Assembly: GCA_051453625.1 (NCBI GenBank)
Contig: JBOZIK010000001.1
Span: 155,763,129 to 155,826,764 of the forward strand
Origin: Welwitschia mirabilis
Taxonomy: Eukaryota > Gnetophyta > Gnetopsida > Welwitschiales
Length of the DNA stretch: 63,636 nt
Reading direction: 5' to 3'
Made by a program: the position numbers and the translations under genes. Of the stretch, positions 23,201 to 38,200 are shown one piece after another; within the stretch, counting starts at the first letter, position 1; each line of letters begins with the position of its first letter. Below the pieces are notes generated by a model. It worked only from the letters and a program-made list of their open reading frames with translations. It was not told where the DNA came from and did no database searches.

Positions 23201-26200
23201 ATCAGCTTTCTACTATTTTACACTAAAAGGCGCTCCAATCTACAATCATTTAGGAATACCTGGTGATCTTCCTCTTTAGTCTTGATTTGTTTGAAGGCAG
23301 CATTTTCAAAATATCAGATAAGTCATGGTAATTTCAACACAACAGTTGGTAAAAGGCAAGTTCAGATGTTGAAATGAGAGCAAGTTAATCATTGCATGAA
23401 TGATTATTTTGATGATCAATGGTTCTATCTTCACAAGAGAAGATTTCAATAAAAGAGAAAAAACAATTTCTTTCATGGTGCTAGGGTATGGATCTACTTA
23501 TTCTTAATGGTATGCAAATTTCTCCAAAATCATGTTTGTTCGATTCTATAGGGCATCATAGAAATTCTTGCATTGATTTCCTTCAAGCTAATCCATAAAG
23601 TATTTATTGGATTTAGAACTTTAAAGTTTTTGATGCATTAGCTAAATCCAAACATCATGTCTCTGATTTCACTAGTGCAAATAGCTTAGAAAGTTATGAC
23701 ACCTAAAAGTTTAAGATCTATCAAAGAATCATAGAAGATTTAAAACACAAGTATTATGATGAATTGCAGAACTGTTGGCTAGCGAACATTCATAATGGAG
23801 ATATTTTTCAAGCTCCTGTACAAGCTTCTAAAGAAGTAAGTAGACATTAAGAAAGGACAGTTGGTTAAAGATCAATTGATGAAAAATGTGAAAATGTCAG
23901 GTTAGAGATAGATAGGCAAATGGGTGAACAAAAAGATGCAGCAATAAGAGCTTACAAGAGATTAATTTCGAATAAGAAGCATGCCTTGATAAAAGGTTAA
24001 CAAGCTTATTTTGTCTCGATGATTAGAAAAGAGCTGAAAAAAACTCTAGTAGTTATTTCAAATTGAACAAAAATGAAATGCTTTTTCAAAAATATTCTTA
24101 ATTCCAAGGAAATAAAAGAGTATATATTGTTCTTTTGTGCCAGCATCTAGATAACTTTTGACAAAGTTGTAAAAGGTATTCAAACACTCAGTATTAATAT
24201 AGTAATAGATTTAGTCTTTATGCACCGAATTCCTTAGAAGGGGAGGAAGTCCTATCTGTTAAGCAATATGGAAGAAACTAAAAGGAGTCTTTGGACAGAA
24301 AATGGAAAACTAGCAAAGTTCTAATTCTATTCAAAAGATGTAACAAAGCAAATTTGAATGATTGTTGATTCATTGCCATCAACAATATTTTCTCTAAGCT
24401 TTTGAGACTACATTCAAAAGGATAGTTTGCAAGTGGGCAAAGGAAAATAAATAGAGAGAAGTTTCATAACAGGTTTTCGTCAATATCATCCTACTATTGA
24501 CCACTTAGTCAATCTTTGTTAATGCTTGAATTTTGTGGAGAAACCTATAAAGAAGTTTTCAATTGCTTTGTTGATTTCTCAAAGGCTTATGATTCAGTGA
24601 GTTGAGGCAAATTATCATAGTACCTATTCAATATAGGTATGCCTAGAGACAATCTTTTTGGCATTCAAAAATCATATGAAAAAGTTATCATTAGATTTAA
24701 AGATGTTAATTCAAAAACGTATTTTGAAATTTTGAGCGAAATTAGAGTAAAACAAGGCCCTCCCCTTTCTCCTAACTTATTTTGAATTGGTATTACCACA
24801 AATCACTCTATTAAGCTAGGTGATCGCCAACAAATCTTCTCCTTTATGCAAATAATGCCACATTAATTTCCACATCTAACAGAGATATGAAATAGGTGCT
24901 TCATATTTTGGATGAATGTTGCACTCATTCAAGTTTGAGAATAAATGTTGATAGACCTAAAATCAAGTGTTGTGGAGGTAAAAGCGAAGGTTGCAAATTG
25001 CAAGTACTATGAAGGCTCTTCATTCCTTAATTAGCAAATGTAGAAAATTAAGTATCTAGCCATGGAAAGTTTGTAAGCAACTCTTTCAAAGAATTGTCAA
25101 TTCAAATACTCTCTATGAAGTTCTAGCATGGGGACCATGTTTTTGAAGAATTTATAGAAACAAATTGAGGATGCACAAAAGAAATTTCTTTTTCTAGAAT
25201 TTCAAATAAATTAATAAACACCATATAAAATGTCATTCTCTGAAGTTGAGACTTGAGATGTTACCTCTAGATATTGAAGTGATTTGTCAATTGTTGGTTA
25301 TATTCAAAAACTTCAAAAATTTGAAGGAATTAAATCTTCAAAAGAGGTGTTAGAAGTGTCTCAAAATAAAGGTTGGTTTTTGAAGAGAAATAATGGTTAA
25401 AAAGATGGAGTGTAAGGGTCGCTATTTTTGAAAATAATCTAAGCCAAATTTGAAAGACAATTCAACAAAAGACACTACAAAAAAATCTCTTCTAACTTAA
25501 ATTAGAACAGAAAGTTTCATTTTGACAAGATTAGACGAAGGAGCTATATTGAAAAACTCTTTTATTTGAATGCTGCAATTCTAGTTAAAATCAAAGGATT
25601 AATTAGCAAAGAAAGAATGAGCAATCATTATCTTCGAATTGAAATAGGAAGATGGAAAAATATGCCAAGGAAGCAATGAACATGAAGGTCATGTTCAACT
25701 CGTGAGAACTATGAGTTTCAATGATGACAACGTGATAGGTTTGATGGCACATTCATGAAGTGTGCATGTAAAATATGCTCACCACCTTTCGGAGACTAGC
25801 GAATGGATGATCTAAAGTTTGTAAACTTTTGTCTGATCAGCCTTGATTGTAACGATGGACATCCCCACCTCATGTTTTTGTATTTTAAATTCTGATAGGA
25901 CCTTGGACCTCCCCACTCAAAAGGCCCAGACGTCCCCGCTCTTCGTAGTCTAATTCTATGGGAGTTTCACCTGTTAAGAGGTGTGGATGTCCCAACTCAA
26001 GTAGCCTGGACGTCCCCACTCTTCGCATATGGTTCGTATAGCACTTTGTGTTGTTAACAGGTGTAGACATCCCCACTCCAAGAGCCCAGATGCTCCCCAT
26101 AGAGCCTTTTGGTGTGAGAGACTACGTAGTTTAGAGGTTTGGATGTCCCCACTATTTTAGGGCATTCCCACTATTTAACTTGTGTGAGGAAAACTTACAT

Positions 26201-29200
26201 TCTATCTATTCTTCTCTCTTGAGTCAAAAATTAGTGTTACTTTCTCTACCTCAATCAAAATTGTAATATCAGTGCTCAAGGCGCCCTTGCTTTATTTGAA
26301 GTTTCTGATGTGGTTTAGTCTAAGCCAAGAAAAGACTCACTGTTATGAAAAGTTGATGATCAGTTTGAAATCATCATTGTAAAAGGGTTGATGATCAGCC
26401 AGAAAATCATCAGTTGAAGGACGTTGAAGGGAACCAAGGAAGACACAACATTTGATTCTCCTTGAAGAGTGGAGTAGGCTCATAGCCAAACCACTATAAA
26501 TCTCTTGTGTGCTGGTTTTATTCTTCTTTGCATTAGTTTTAGCTGTTTTTGATCTCTAGATGCAAAATAGATTGTTAATCAAGGGCACAAATTTTTTCCT
26601 CCTAAAGTGCTCTCAAACTTCACAACTAAACCCATTGAAGATGAAGAACATTTTTTTTTTCTTTTTCTCCCAAACTTCTTTGTTAAGAACAAAATGGGAC
26701 AGAACTATAGACACCTTATTTGCTTTGTTTCAGCTACCTCCACTCTCTCTTTGTCACTATTTTGAGGTTGTATTCATTTGACATTTTACTTTTTTTGTCC
26801 CACAGATCCCATGGGTCTTTATGGATAATAAAAAATTTTCCATTTTCATTTCCATAATCATAACTAAGAGTTAAAAAATAAATCACTTTTTGAAAAAGAA
26901 AAAGAAACTTATACTACCACCAATATTAATGAATATTGTGAATGTTGGCAAATTAAAATGTTGGAAACCTGAAAAGGTGGTACTGTGTTGTCATCAAGCT
27001 GTGATAATATCAAAAAATAATGTGGAAAATGAATTTTAAAACACATGGTTCAGGTCAGCTTTCAAGGAGAAATACACTACAGTTGATTCATTAAAAAAAG
27101 ATCATAAACATGTCCAATGGCATCCAAAAGGAATGGAAAATAAATGTCTTTCCAAATTCAACTTCAAGATGTATTGTTGACATACACAAAAATAGAAAAA
27201 TGATTGAATTTGAAGTAAATGTCAGTTATCAAAAAGAGGTGTTGAACTAAGCGATACATACATGAAAAATGAATTAAGAAAATATATGTCAACCTTCACA
27301 TTTTCACTAGCATAGTATTAAGAATGTATAATCAGTTCATTGTTTGAATAGTTTTCATTCCAAATCACTATTGCTCGCGAGATATCAATCTTTTCAAGTT
27401 GTCTTGATTTGATCACTCATTGTCATCTTAATAAATTAAAAAATTCTTGAGTTATTTAGTTTAATAGGCAGCATCTAAAGGTAAAGAGTGCACAAATCAT
27501 CTCTACCTTATTTTAGTAAGTGTTTTGTGTCACCTTTTCAATAGTTTTACCAGTTTTCAATTTCATACCCGATTTTAATTGTTAGGCTCCCTATGGTCAA
27601 ATGTTATGGATAGCATCAATTTTTCCATAAATTTCATCGACATTTATTTGCTTTATTGCTTTATCTTAGTTTATAATCAACAATAAGAAAGTTATTTCTT
27701 AGATGTGTGGGATTCTCATTATCAAAATATTTTTCAATAATAATTAATGATAAATTTTCATAATTGGGCCTTTAGCACATATAAAGGCAAGTGAGGTTCC
27801 AACCCAAAACCAATTGGCTTAGGTGAAGTGATTCACAAGCTTTATATTTATGTTTAAGACCTTCTATTTCATCAATGTGGGACAACACCCACTTATATTT
27901 TCAACAATTAACTTTCAAAATGACTTATTTTAATTTTTACTCATAAACTAAGACCAAGAAAAGCATACAAATAAAGAATCTTTCTGGCCATAGAATACTT
28001 GGAACATGCCATGAAAATATGGTCAAGAACAGAACTTTTGCGATCTTTAGAGACAAAATTTTAAACTTTTTTCTATTTCTCTTGCCAACTAGTCACTGAA
28101 ATGTTGGCAACATGATGCTAAATGTCAATATGGTGACATGTCACTTACACAATTGAAAATGTTGGCCCAAAATGACAGGTTGAAAAAGTAAAACACAAAA
28201 AATGTTTAGTGAGTGACATGTACCTTTTTAAAATTACTTGTACTCACTGATCAAATTTTTAGTGATTTACCTATCTACGTTTTCACATTTTAACTATCAA
28301 AACCCTAGAAAAGATACAATACAATATATGCACAAAGATATGAAACCTCAATCTAATATGAAATGAAAGAGCTAGCTATGGAATTTAGCCAAATATACAA
28401 TAAAGGTTTGAAGATGATCACAGACCACTGGCCAGCATTTGTTTGCTAAATGCTGTACTATTATTTTCTTTTTTAAAAACATATCAGTCACTATGAATTG
28501 TTAACAAAGAAACCACTCATCCTCATTGTAAGATCTGTTTGCCAGCTAGGAAAAAGACTTTGCAGTTGTGAGTTGAGAACCTGACATTACTCTGCTGTAT
28601 GAAAACTATTAATAAAGAATAAATGACAAGAGGCTGAAGTGTTTGTCTGAAGAAAGTGCCATTTTAAGCTTTTAATGAGATCAGCAAGTAAGAAGGATTT
28701 ATCTTTTACCTTACTTGCACAAGCACTGATTGCAGTTGCATAGGCTAAAGGAGCCACTGCTAAGGCACATGGTGAAGCTGCTACCATTAGACCCAAAGCA
28801 CGGTAGATTGAGCCCCGTGCCCCTACAATGAGAAACATAAAATGTAATATCAGAAAAATGTATGTTCCACCTAGAAGTTATGTTACAGAGTTTTTGAGCA
28901 GCATCATGAGATGAGGAAACTGTTGAAAATGACAATATGTACTTAGCAATATTATAATGTCTGAAATGACAATGGATAGCATCAAAGTATTTTTTCGCAG
29001 ATTTCGACTTTAAATCTACCGCATAGAGCTCACCAAATGTAAAACACATCTCTGTCTGTTGAATTGAATGCCACTATAGTTTTGTTCAATATATGTAAAA
29101 AATGTCACAGCTGCCCCAGTAAAGCAAACTCAATCCTCTAAATTACCTGGCATAGCATATTAACTGAGAAATATTTCCAGGGATGAAAATAAGGTCCAGT

Positions 29201-32200
29201 AGAGTGACCCCAGTTAGTTAAAGAGATGATGTCCTGTTTAGAATATTAGAGTCTCCATTAACAAAAACGTCTCGAGGGGGAAAATGGCAGAGCTTGGCTC
29301 AATATTCTGAGTGTTATGAATGCTACAGCAACCACAGTAATTCCCAGAGATGGGACAGCTTTATTCTCTGACACATGATGCAGAGCCAGGGTAGCAGGAC
29401 TTATCAGTTGCCACTCACCATGGAAAGCCCGAAAGTGTGGGAAAAAAGGCCAACCAGGCACAGATATAATTGAATTGCATATTCTTCATTCTCTAGGCTT
29501 AAAAACTATATTAACAAATTTAAAGAAAGGAAAATATTACATAATATTATATGAAACAATGACACAATATGCAAGTTGCAAAGGCAATACAATATCTTTC
29601 AACAAAGGGAGAAGTTGTAAAGAACTAAGCTTTATCGAAAATATTTTGGGCTCTGATTAATAATGGGTGACAAGTTGCCATTTCAATCGAACAAAAAGTC
29701 GTGACAGTTTTTGCTGGATCTGCCTTAATAAAAAAGCACAAAGAGGAGAAGCACACGAAGAGAGAGAAAGAAGCACGTGAAGGGCTGAAGAAAGACTTTC
29801 GCTGCGGCAGCCATCAAAGTTGTAAACAGAGGAGAAACAAGGAATGTGTTATAACGTTGCGAGCCTGCGGCAAAGGAGAAACATAGCACTAATAGCAGAG
29901 AGAGGAAATGTTTCTCAAGTGTGTTTGTTGAATGCACATTTTTAAAGAAACCAATTGAATCATGCTTTCAATCATGAATTATAATCATGAATGCACATTT
30001 TAATGTTATGCTCCATTGTTGTCGGTCTAGCATGAGAGTATTATCCTGAAATATGAGAGAGCACTCTCATTACCACATTACTCTCCTTCTCCTTCGTGAG
30101 TGAACTCCCCTTCATTTGTAAGGAGAGTCATACATTCTAAGGACTAAAGTTCCCTCAATTTCCATAATATTCTGCCTATTCCAATGGGTGCACACAATCA
30201 TTAAAAATCAATAACTAATTTCAAATCAGTAATTAATTGTCCATCAAATAAACTGCTGATTCAAATCGTGATCATCCCATTTGGATTGTCCCTAAAAAAT
30301 CACTCACAATTGCTTAGCAATTTGAAGTGACTAATCACAATAACAAGGTGTTGCTGCAATAAAATATCAATGCAATCTTCTTATATTTCATCCTTGCGAG
30401 TAACTTTCACTTCATTTTGGTTTAAAGTATTCTCTCACCACTTAACCTCCAATCTTGATTTTTTTTCAATCACTAGTTGAACATGCTTGATTACCATTGA
30501 AGAACCCATTGAAGCTTAAGCCGCTTAATGTAACTTAAAGGGTACAATACAAAAGCTCAGACATGAAAATTTCTCATGTAGAGAATGTTAAGGGTAGCAT
30601 TGCAACACCTAACAAAGGTTATGCTAGGCTACCTATGTTGACATGCAGTATTTGACTCTTTGATGTGTAGACACATTATCACTTGTACAAGTTGTTCAAG
30701 GAAGTTAACCAATATTTGGATTAGGCATCTTGATGTTGAGGTGGATTAGGCATCTTGATGTTGAGGTGATGATCTACAATGAGGCTCATATTGGGTAACT
30801 CAATGACACCCACCTCTCGAATGAGTACATCTCCTCTATCACCTTGTCCCATGATTATATACTCATTCATTAACTAAGCCAACCTATTCTCTGTGCATTT
30901 GCTAACCACTCTCTGACATGTTCACATATGATCTCATTCTTAACGGTTCAAGGAATTATATACTTAGAATTTCCCTTGTTCCCCCACCTTGAAGTACCTG
31001 ACTTCAGCAGATATGTTGGCAGCTTCGAAAAGCTTTTATAACACTTCTCTGATGATGCTTTAAAGGGATTCTAATGGTACAAGAATCATTTTAACAAGAT
31101 GCACATTTTAAACCTTACTAGTGCTTAACTATCAATGGCAATCCTAGAAACCCCTAACCTATAGACTACAAAGTGATAGTAGACACATGTCACTTTAAAG
31201 CGGCAGCTATTAAAACAATATGGATGCAAGATACATACAATAATAAGAGCTATCTTCACAAGAGGAAGGGCTTTGACAGACTAAGGTAATGGAATCTAGA
31301 GGTGCCTCAAGTCAAAGTAGTTGACAGAATAAGTCAAACAAACAAATAGTGATGTATACTAGAGATTAATTAAATGGAAATATATAATCAATATTGAATA
31401 TTTGGTAAAAGATATATGGAAAATATTTAAAAAACATATCTTTCTTCTAGATTGATATCTATGATATCTTTTTTCTATGGTTTTTTATTATTGCTTTTCC
31501 TTGCGTTTTTCTAGATTAAATATCCATAGCCTAGAAAGTAAATGTACTTCTTTTATTAAAAGTCGTTGCCAAAGTTTATGAACTATCCTTTCTAGTATTG
31601 AATTATTTATGTAGTTTTACATTTGTAAAATTGTGGATACTTACCTTTTCTTCATTTTTTATTGTTAATGTTGTTTAGAAGATTCATTTCCTTTGAGTCT
31701 TGAAGATGGGTCATCCTAAAGATAAAGCTTGACAGTGGTGTACTTTGAAAGAGTTACACGATTGAAATATCAGATTGCAAGCATTACAGGGCATGATATT
31801 TGCAAGTGTCCTGATCCAAGAGGTGAAATCAATGATGAAGTCAAGCAAGAGTGTATGGCAATGCTTGCAGAAAAGGATAAAAGAAGATGTGCTTCTCAAC
31901 AGCCAGAAGAAATGATTACAAAAAGAAACAAGGGACAATTTCATTCTCATTCGAATGTTCCAGATGGAGGATCTTCTTTAGCAGATACATGTACTTCAAG
32001 CCATACCAGAACATTTTATGCCCCTCCTCCTCAGATTTGAAAAAGGGATAGAGAGCACACCTATCTTATGTCTAGCCAAGCAAGTGCTCAAACAAGCAAA
32101 ACTGGCAGTGGTGAAGGAATGGGAAGTTCATCTTCTCCTTCATTAATACAACATTGTATAATAGTCCCCAAATGAAGAAATTGATGCATGATGCCAAGAA

Positions 32201-35200
32201 CAGAATGGCTAAATTTTGGAACTTTCACACGTTGCCTCTTAATGCTTTTTGTTCTACTGCCATGTTAAAAGAAATGTGTAATGCAATCTACAAAACAGGG
32301 CCTGATTTCAAACCCCAACATATATTGAGGTGAGAACAAACTTGCTTGATGAAGTTATATCCAACATTGATAGCATGTTACAAACCACCATGCAACATGG
32401 CAAGAAAAGGTCTACAGTTTAATGTGTGATGGTTGGGAAGGTAAGATAGATAGAACTTTATTGAATTTTTTTAGTTGGCTCTGTAGCTAGAATCATGTTT
32501 TTAGAAAGTATAAATGCATCAAAGCATGTGAAAAATGGTGAATACTTACTTGGAGTCATTAGAGAATATATTGAGGACATTGGTGCAGAGAATGTGGTTC
32601 AATTAAGCTTTTCAAGCTTAGAGTTTTGGAATTGTTATTTAAATTGTACTGAATAATGTTCGTTATTTAATAATTGTTATTTTATATTGACCCACTATTA
32701 TTTCTTAATTTTAATTAGGTTATCATACATAATGCAACCTCCTTTGTTGCAGCTGGTCAGATTCTAATGACTTATTATCCAACAATTTAGTGGATACCCT
32801 ATGCTACACATTGCCTTGAACTTCTTCTCAGAGACATAAGAAAAATTCAATGGATTACCATGGTAAATTTTTGTAAATTTTAATAATATCATTGTCAATG
32901 TTGTGGGTTGTGGCTTATGGCTTGTTAGTTTATGGCTAAATGTGACTGGTAATTAACATCTTTCCTTTTTCTAGGTTGTGAGACGTGCAAAAATTATCTC
33001 CAAGTTCATCTACTTGCATCAACATATTCATCATTTCTTTTTGCAATTTTCACTTGGCAATGAACTCATTAGGCCTTGTACAACAAGGTTTGCCACCAAT
33101 TTTATTCTCTTGGATTCCTTATCAAAAAGGAAAGTGCTTTTATAAACATGCCTGTTAGTGAAGAATGGAAAGATTCTGAAAAATTCAATAGGATTAGATG
33201 ACTTCCTTTAGCAAAGGTTGCCAAAAGAGCATTGTTTGATGAAACACATTTCTAGTTTGGTGTGAAGAATATCTTATGTGTAAGTAATCCCAATTTCCAA
33301 CTTTATTTTATTGAATTTTCCACGTTGACATAATAAATGAGTTAATGCAATTTATTTGATTTTGTTTTTACAGATCACTGATCTCTTGGTGAAGGTGTTA
33401 TGTATCATAGAGAGTGATAGACCTTCTATGGGATTTATTTATGATGTCGTTGAGAAGGCCAAAAGTCAAGTTGAGACTTACATGCTTGCAAGCAAGCAAC
33501 ATTCAATCTAGGCGCCCATATCCTCTCTTATACAAAAAAGATGGAATGAGCATTTGCATATAGATTTTCATGCTGCAGCACATGTTTTAAATCCAAAATT
33601 TGCTTTTGGAAAATCACTTCTACATAATCCTCATCTTGCCATGAGAATCACCCATGTCTTCCACAAAATGGTGACAGATCCACGACAGTCATTACAACTT
33701 ATATATGAGGTAAAAAAAATATAGGAAGAGAGATTGTCCAACATTCATGATGGCTCAAGTGAATTAGGAGTTAATAAATGTACGCTAAGCAAAATTTACA
33801 GTTTACAATTACCATATTCTTGCTTTTTAGCTAGTCATTTTTCACCTTAGTAGTGTAGAGTACTAGACTACTAGTCTTCTTCTCTAACTTTGAATGATTT
33901 TAATTTGATTGTTTATCATTCTAGATGATTGGTGGCTTGGTTTTGTTAGAAAAGTGAAGCCAAATTTGTCTTGTTTATATTATAATGTTATATTTTAATG
34001 TTGACTGCCCTCTTTTATGATGTTGTAAAAGGAGGTTATGTTTTAACTCCTTCGGGTATTTAAATTAAAAACAGTGGGGAAAAAGGGAGGAACTATCTAG
34101 GTTATTTTGACTTGAAAGCCTAAGCCTATTTGAAGGTTACTTGGGAGTTTGTTTTATATGATTGATTCTTTTGCTCCTTGAATAAGATTAAGAGCTCTGT
34201 CTGCTTCCCATGGTTTTTCCCGAAAGGGTTTTCCATGTAAATCTATCTGTGTTGTTCTTATGCTCGCTGTTTCATTTTCTTCAGCATTGATTTACTATTA
34301 AAATTCATAACAAGTGGTATCAAAGGAAGGTTCAAAGTGCTTTTCGTTCGAATCTTTGTAGAGGCCCTTCATGGAGTGAGCAAACGGCTTGTGGAATGGT
34401 GGAAGCCAAGCAAGTGAAGCAAGTGGAGTGACCGGAGTGGAACAAGCCATAAGCGAATGACACAAAGGGCATTTACGCGAGCTAAGCAAGCAGGCTACGA
34501 GCGAAGCAAGCCTTTTGCCAGCAGCAAAGTTTTTGGGGTTGTAGATTATACGCTAGAGTTTGGACAAAATGGAATGCTTGTCGACGACAAATTTGTTGGA
34601 TTGAGAACTAGGGAAATTGGAAAATCCTTACAGAGGATGTTTTGCATTCAAAGGATTGCGATATTGTTCTCAAATCAAAAGGCAAAGTGAAAGCAATATC
34701 CGGATTATCAGATGTCGATTGGTTGAAGAAATAACTTGACAAAGAATGGGAAAAACTCAATTAGAAAGCTCTAACCACGATATGTCAAAGTCTTGGCGAC
34801 GGTATACTTGGGACTTACACGGCAATCGCCGAGGCGCATGTCTTGTGAAAAACGTTGAATGAAAGATATGACCAGCCCATTGGAATGAATAAATATTATA
34901 CAACTAACAAAGTTTTCAAGATCAAAATGAAGGAAGGAACGTCTTTGCAAAGTCATTTGAATGAGATGAATGGCTTGTTTGCTCAAATTGATGATTTGGG
35001 TATAAATTTCGAAGAAGATCTTCAAGTTGTTGCTATGTTGAGTTCTTCACCAGAATCATGGGAAACAATTTGGACTACCTTAACTGCTGCTTCCAAAACT
35101 TTACCATCTCTCAATACTATCATTTCAAAGTTGCTAAACGCAAATAAGACCACAAATGCCCCCAGTGAAGCGTTGGCTAATAGAAAGGGATGTTCATACA

Positions 35201-38200
35201 AAAGGGAAAATGTCCATGAATGTAGCAAAAGCAGATGTAGATCTGGTGGCAGAAGTGAAGTTGTTTGTTGGTATTGTAAGAAGAAGGGTCATCTACACAA
35301 GGACTGTTAGGCCTTGAAAAATAAGACAAAAGATAAGAGACCTGAGAACAACAGACCAGAACAAGCACACTCTAATAGAGATGTCTCGATCGTGCTGATT
35401 GCTAGAGATAGAGATGCCACTGTCTCCATGTACTCTACTCCTAATGTATAGATTCTAGATTCAGGAGCTTCCTTCCATGTTTGTCCATACAAAGAATATT
35501 TTTCTTATTACAAGTTAGTTGGGAGATTGGGAGATGACAGATCATGCACTATTAAAGGGATTGGTGTTGTCATTTTGAGATAGAGTAACACCCAAAGTGT
35601 GAGATTGAGAAATGTTTACCATGTTCCTAGTATTGCAAAGAACTTAACCTCTTCTAGACAGTTGGATGATTTCAAATGTAAAATTACTCATGTTAATGGA
35701 AGCTGGAAAGTCAGCAAATGTGCCATGACACTAATGCATGGTAAGAAAGAAGGGACGTTGGATATGTTGAGAGCACATCTCGTTGGAAGATGTGTTGTTG
35801 CTACAATCTTAGAAGATAATGTTTCTTTGTGGCATCGAGACTCGGTCACTTTAGTGAAAGCGAAATGAAGGTACTTGTTTCTACAAACCTGTTCGCTAAG
35901 TTTTCTTCAATTTCTCTAGATTTCTGTCATGATTGTGCTATTAGTAAAAATAAGTGTTTTGCCTTTAAGAAATTTGTTTTGAATAGGGATATAAGAAAAG
36001 TTGATATGGTATATTCTGATGTTGTTGGTCCAGTGTTTGTTACGTCTTTTGGTGATGCATCAAATTTCATTACATTCATTGATAGATTTAGTAGAAAGAA
36101 GTGGATTTATTTTATGCATTCCAAAACTCAAGTAGTAGAAAACTTTAAGGAGTTTAGAGCTAGAGTAGAAAATGAGTCTGGTTGTAAAATAAAGTGTCTT
36201 ATCGATGATAATGGAGGTGAATACACTTCCTATGAGTTTTCCAACTTTTGCAAGCAGGCTGGAATTGTACATACCAAAACACCACTAGGAACACCACAAA
36301 ATAACGGTCTTGCAAAAAGATATAATCATATAGTTCTTGAGAGAATTAGATTCATGTTTGCTCAATCTAGTGTACCTAAGATGTTTTGGGTAGTAGCTAC
36401 TAGAACAACTACTTATTTGATCAACCGATCTCCTCATTTAGCCTTACATATGTGATATTCCAGAATCTGTTTGGAGTGGCAGTTCTTTTTCTTTGTCTCA
36501 CCTGCATCTTTTTGGATGTGACTTGTATGTCCATTTGCAGGGTACAGGAAAACTAGAAGAACGTGGTACGAAATGTGTTTTTCTTGGCTATGAGGGAGAT
36601 GATTTTGGATACAGGCTTTGGGATCCTATGGCACAGAGAATCGTTAGATCACGTGATGTTGAATTCAGAGAAGACGTGATGTTTTATAGGTCATAGGAGA
36701 GCATTCAGAAAAAGGAAAGTTCTAATTCTCGCACCCTGCACAAGCCTAAACAGGTTGATGATGACAAAAGGCGTGATACACATAGGGAAAATGACTAGCC
36801 TGAAGCGGAAAGCTCAAGTTTAAAAACTGAATCTGAGTCTGATGATGATGGAACCCAAACTCCAGCACATTGAGTTCACAGATCCAATAGAGTTATTAAG
36901 CAAATTGAAAGGTATTCTTCGTTTTTATATTATGTGTTGTTTATAGATAAGGGAGAACTTGAATCCTTTGACGAAGCTATTTCTTCTTCTGAATCTCATA
37001 AATGGAAAGCTACCATGGAAGAAGAAATGAAATCCCTCGAATAGAATCATACTTGGGATTTGTTTGCCTTACCTAAAGGGAAAAGACTGTTAAGATCTAG
37101 GTGGGTGTACGGTGTACGTTATCAAACAAGAGGCTAATGGTGAACAACGCTACAAAGCATAGTTGGTGGTGAAAGGGTATAGCCAAAAACCAGGTATTTG
37201 ATTTTACAGAAATTTTCTCAGGTGTTATGAAACACACGATTATGCGGATTTTATTTGGCATGGTTGCCTGTTTGGATTTGGAGCTAGAGCAATTAGACAT
37301 TAAAACAGCTTTTTTGCATGTTGATCTAGAAGAGGAAATTTATATGCATGTACCAGAGAGTTTGGAAGTGGAAAATAGAATCTAGTTTGCAGGTTGAGGA
37401 AGTCTCTTTATGGCTTGAAACAAGCACCTCGTCGATGGTACAAGAAGTTTGATGATCTTATGCATAATCACAGATACTCCAAATGCGATTATGATCATTG
37501 TGTGTACCTTTACATGAGTGCTTCAGGTATGATTGTCATGTTGATGATATGTTGGTTGTTGGAAATAACATGAAGGAATTCAAAAGATGGAAGCATGAAA
37601 TGTCTAAGACTTTTGCCACTAAAGATCTTGAACCAGCAAAGCAAATCCTTGGAATGAGGATTGTTAGAGATGGATCATGTTGCAGGTTGTGGTTAAGTCA
37701 ATCTGAATATATTGGCAAAGTTTTGAAACACTTTAACATAGTAGATTGTAAACTTGTTTGTGCTCCTCTTGCTGCACATTTCCAATTAACTCATCAGGTC
37801 GTCTTACTGCAGAGGAGGAGAAGACAAAAATGACAGGTGTGCCTTACGCGTTAGCTTTCCGAAGTCTAATGTATATCATGGTTTGTACTAGACTAGACAT
37901 CGCTCAAGCAGTGGAAGTTGTTTCACGTTTCATGAGTAATCCTGGTAAAGGGCATTGGGAAGCTGTAAAATGGGTTCTTCATTACTTGAAGGGAACCCAA
38001 CATATGAGTTTGTGTTTTGGCAATACCGATTTGCATAGTATAGGGGATGTGGATGCTTACTATGCTAGTTGCAGGGACATCAGAAGGTCTACTACAAGGT
38101 ACACTCTTGGTGGTGGAGCTGTTAGCTGGATGTCCCGTCAACAATCTGATATTGCTATTTCCATTGCAGAAGCTGAGTATGTTGCCTTGATAGAAGCTGC

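Noticed and set aside
29258-29461. Minus-strand open frame near the HMA1 exon as a further HMA1 exon
   Set aside because: Its sequence matches no part of HMA1 that I know, and splice borders are not evident.
29701-29886. Lys/Glu-rich open frame as a small gene
   Set aside because: Low-complexity A/G-rich DNA with no start context, splice support or family match.
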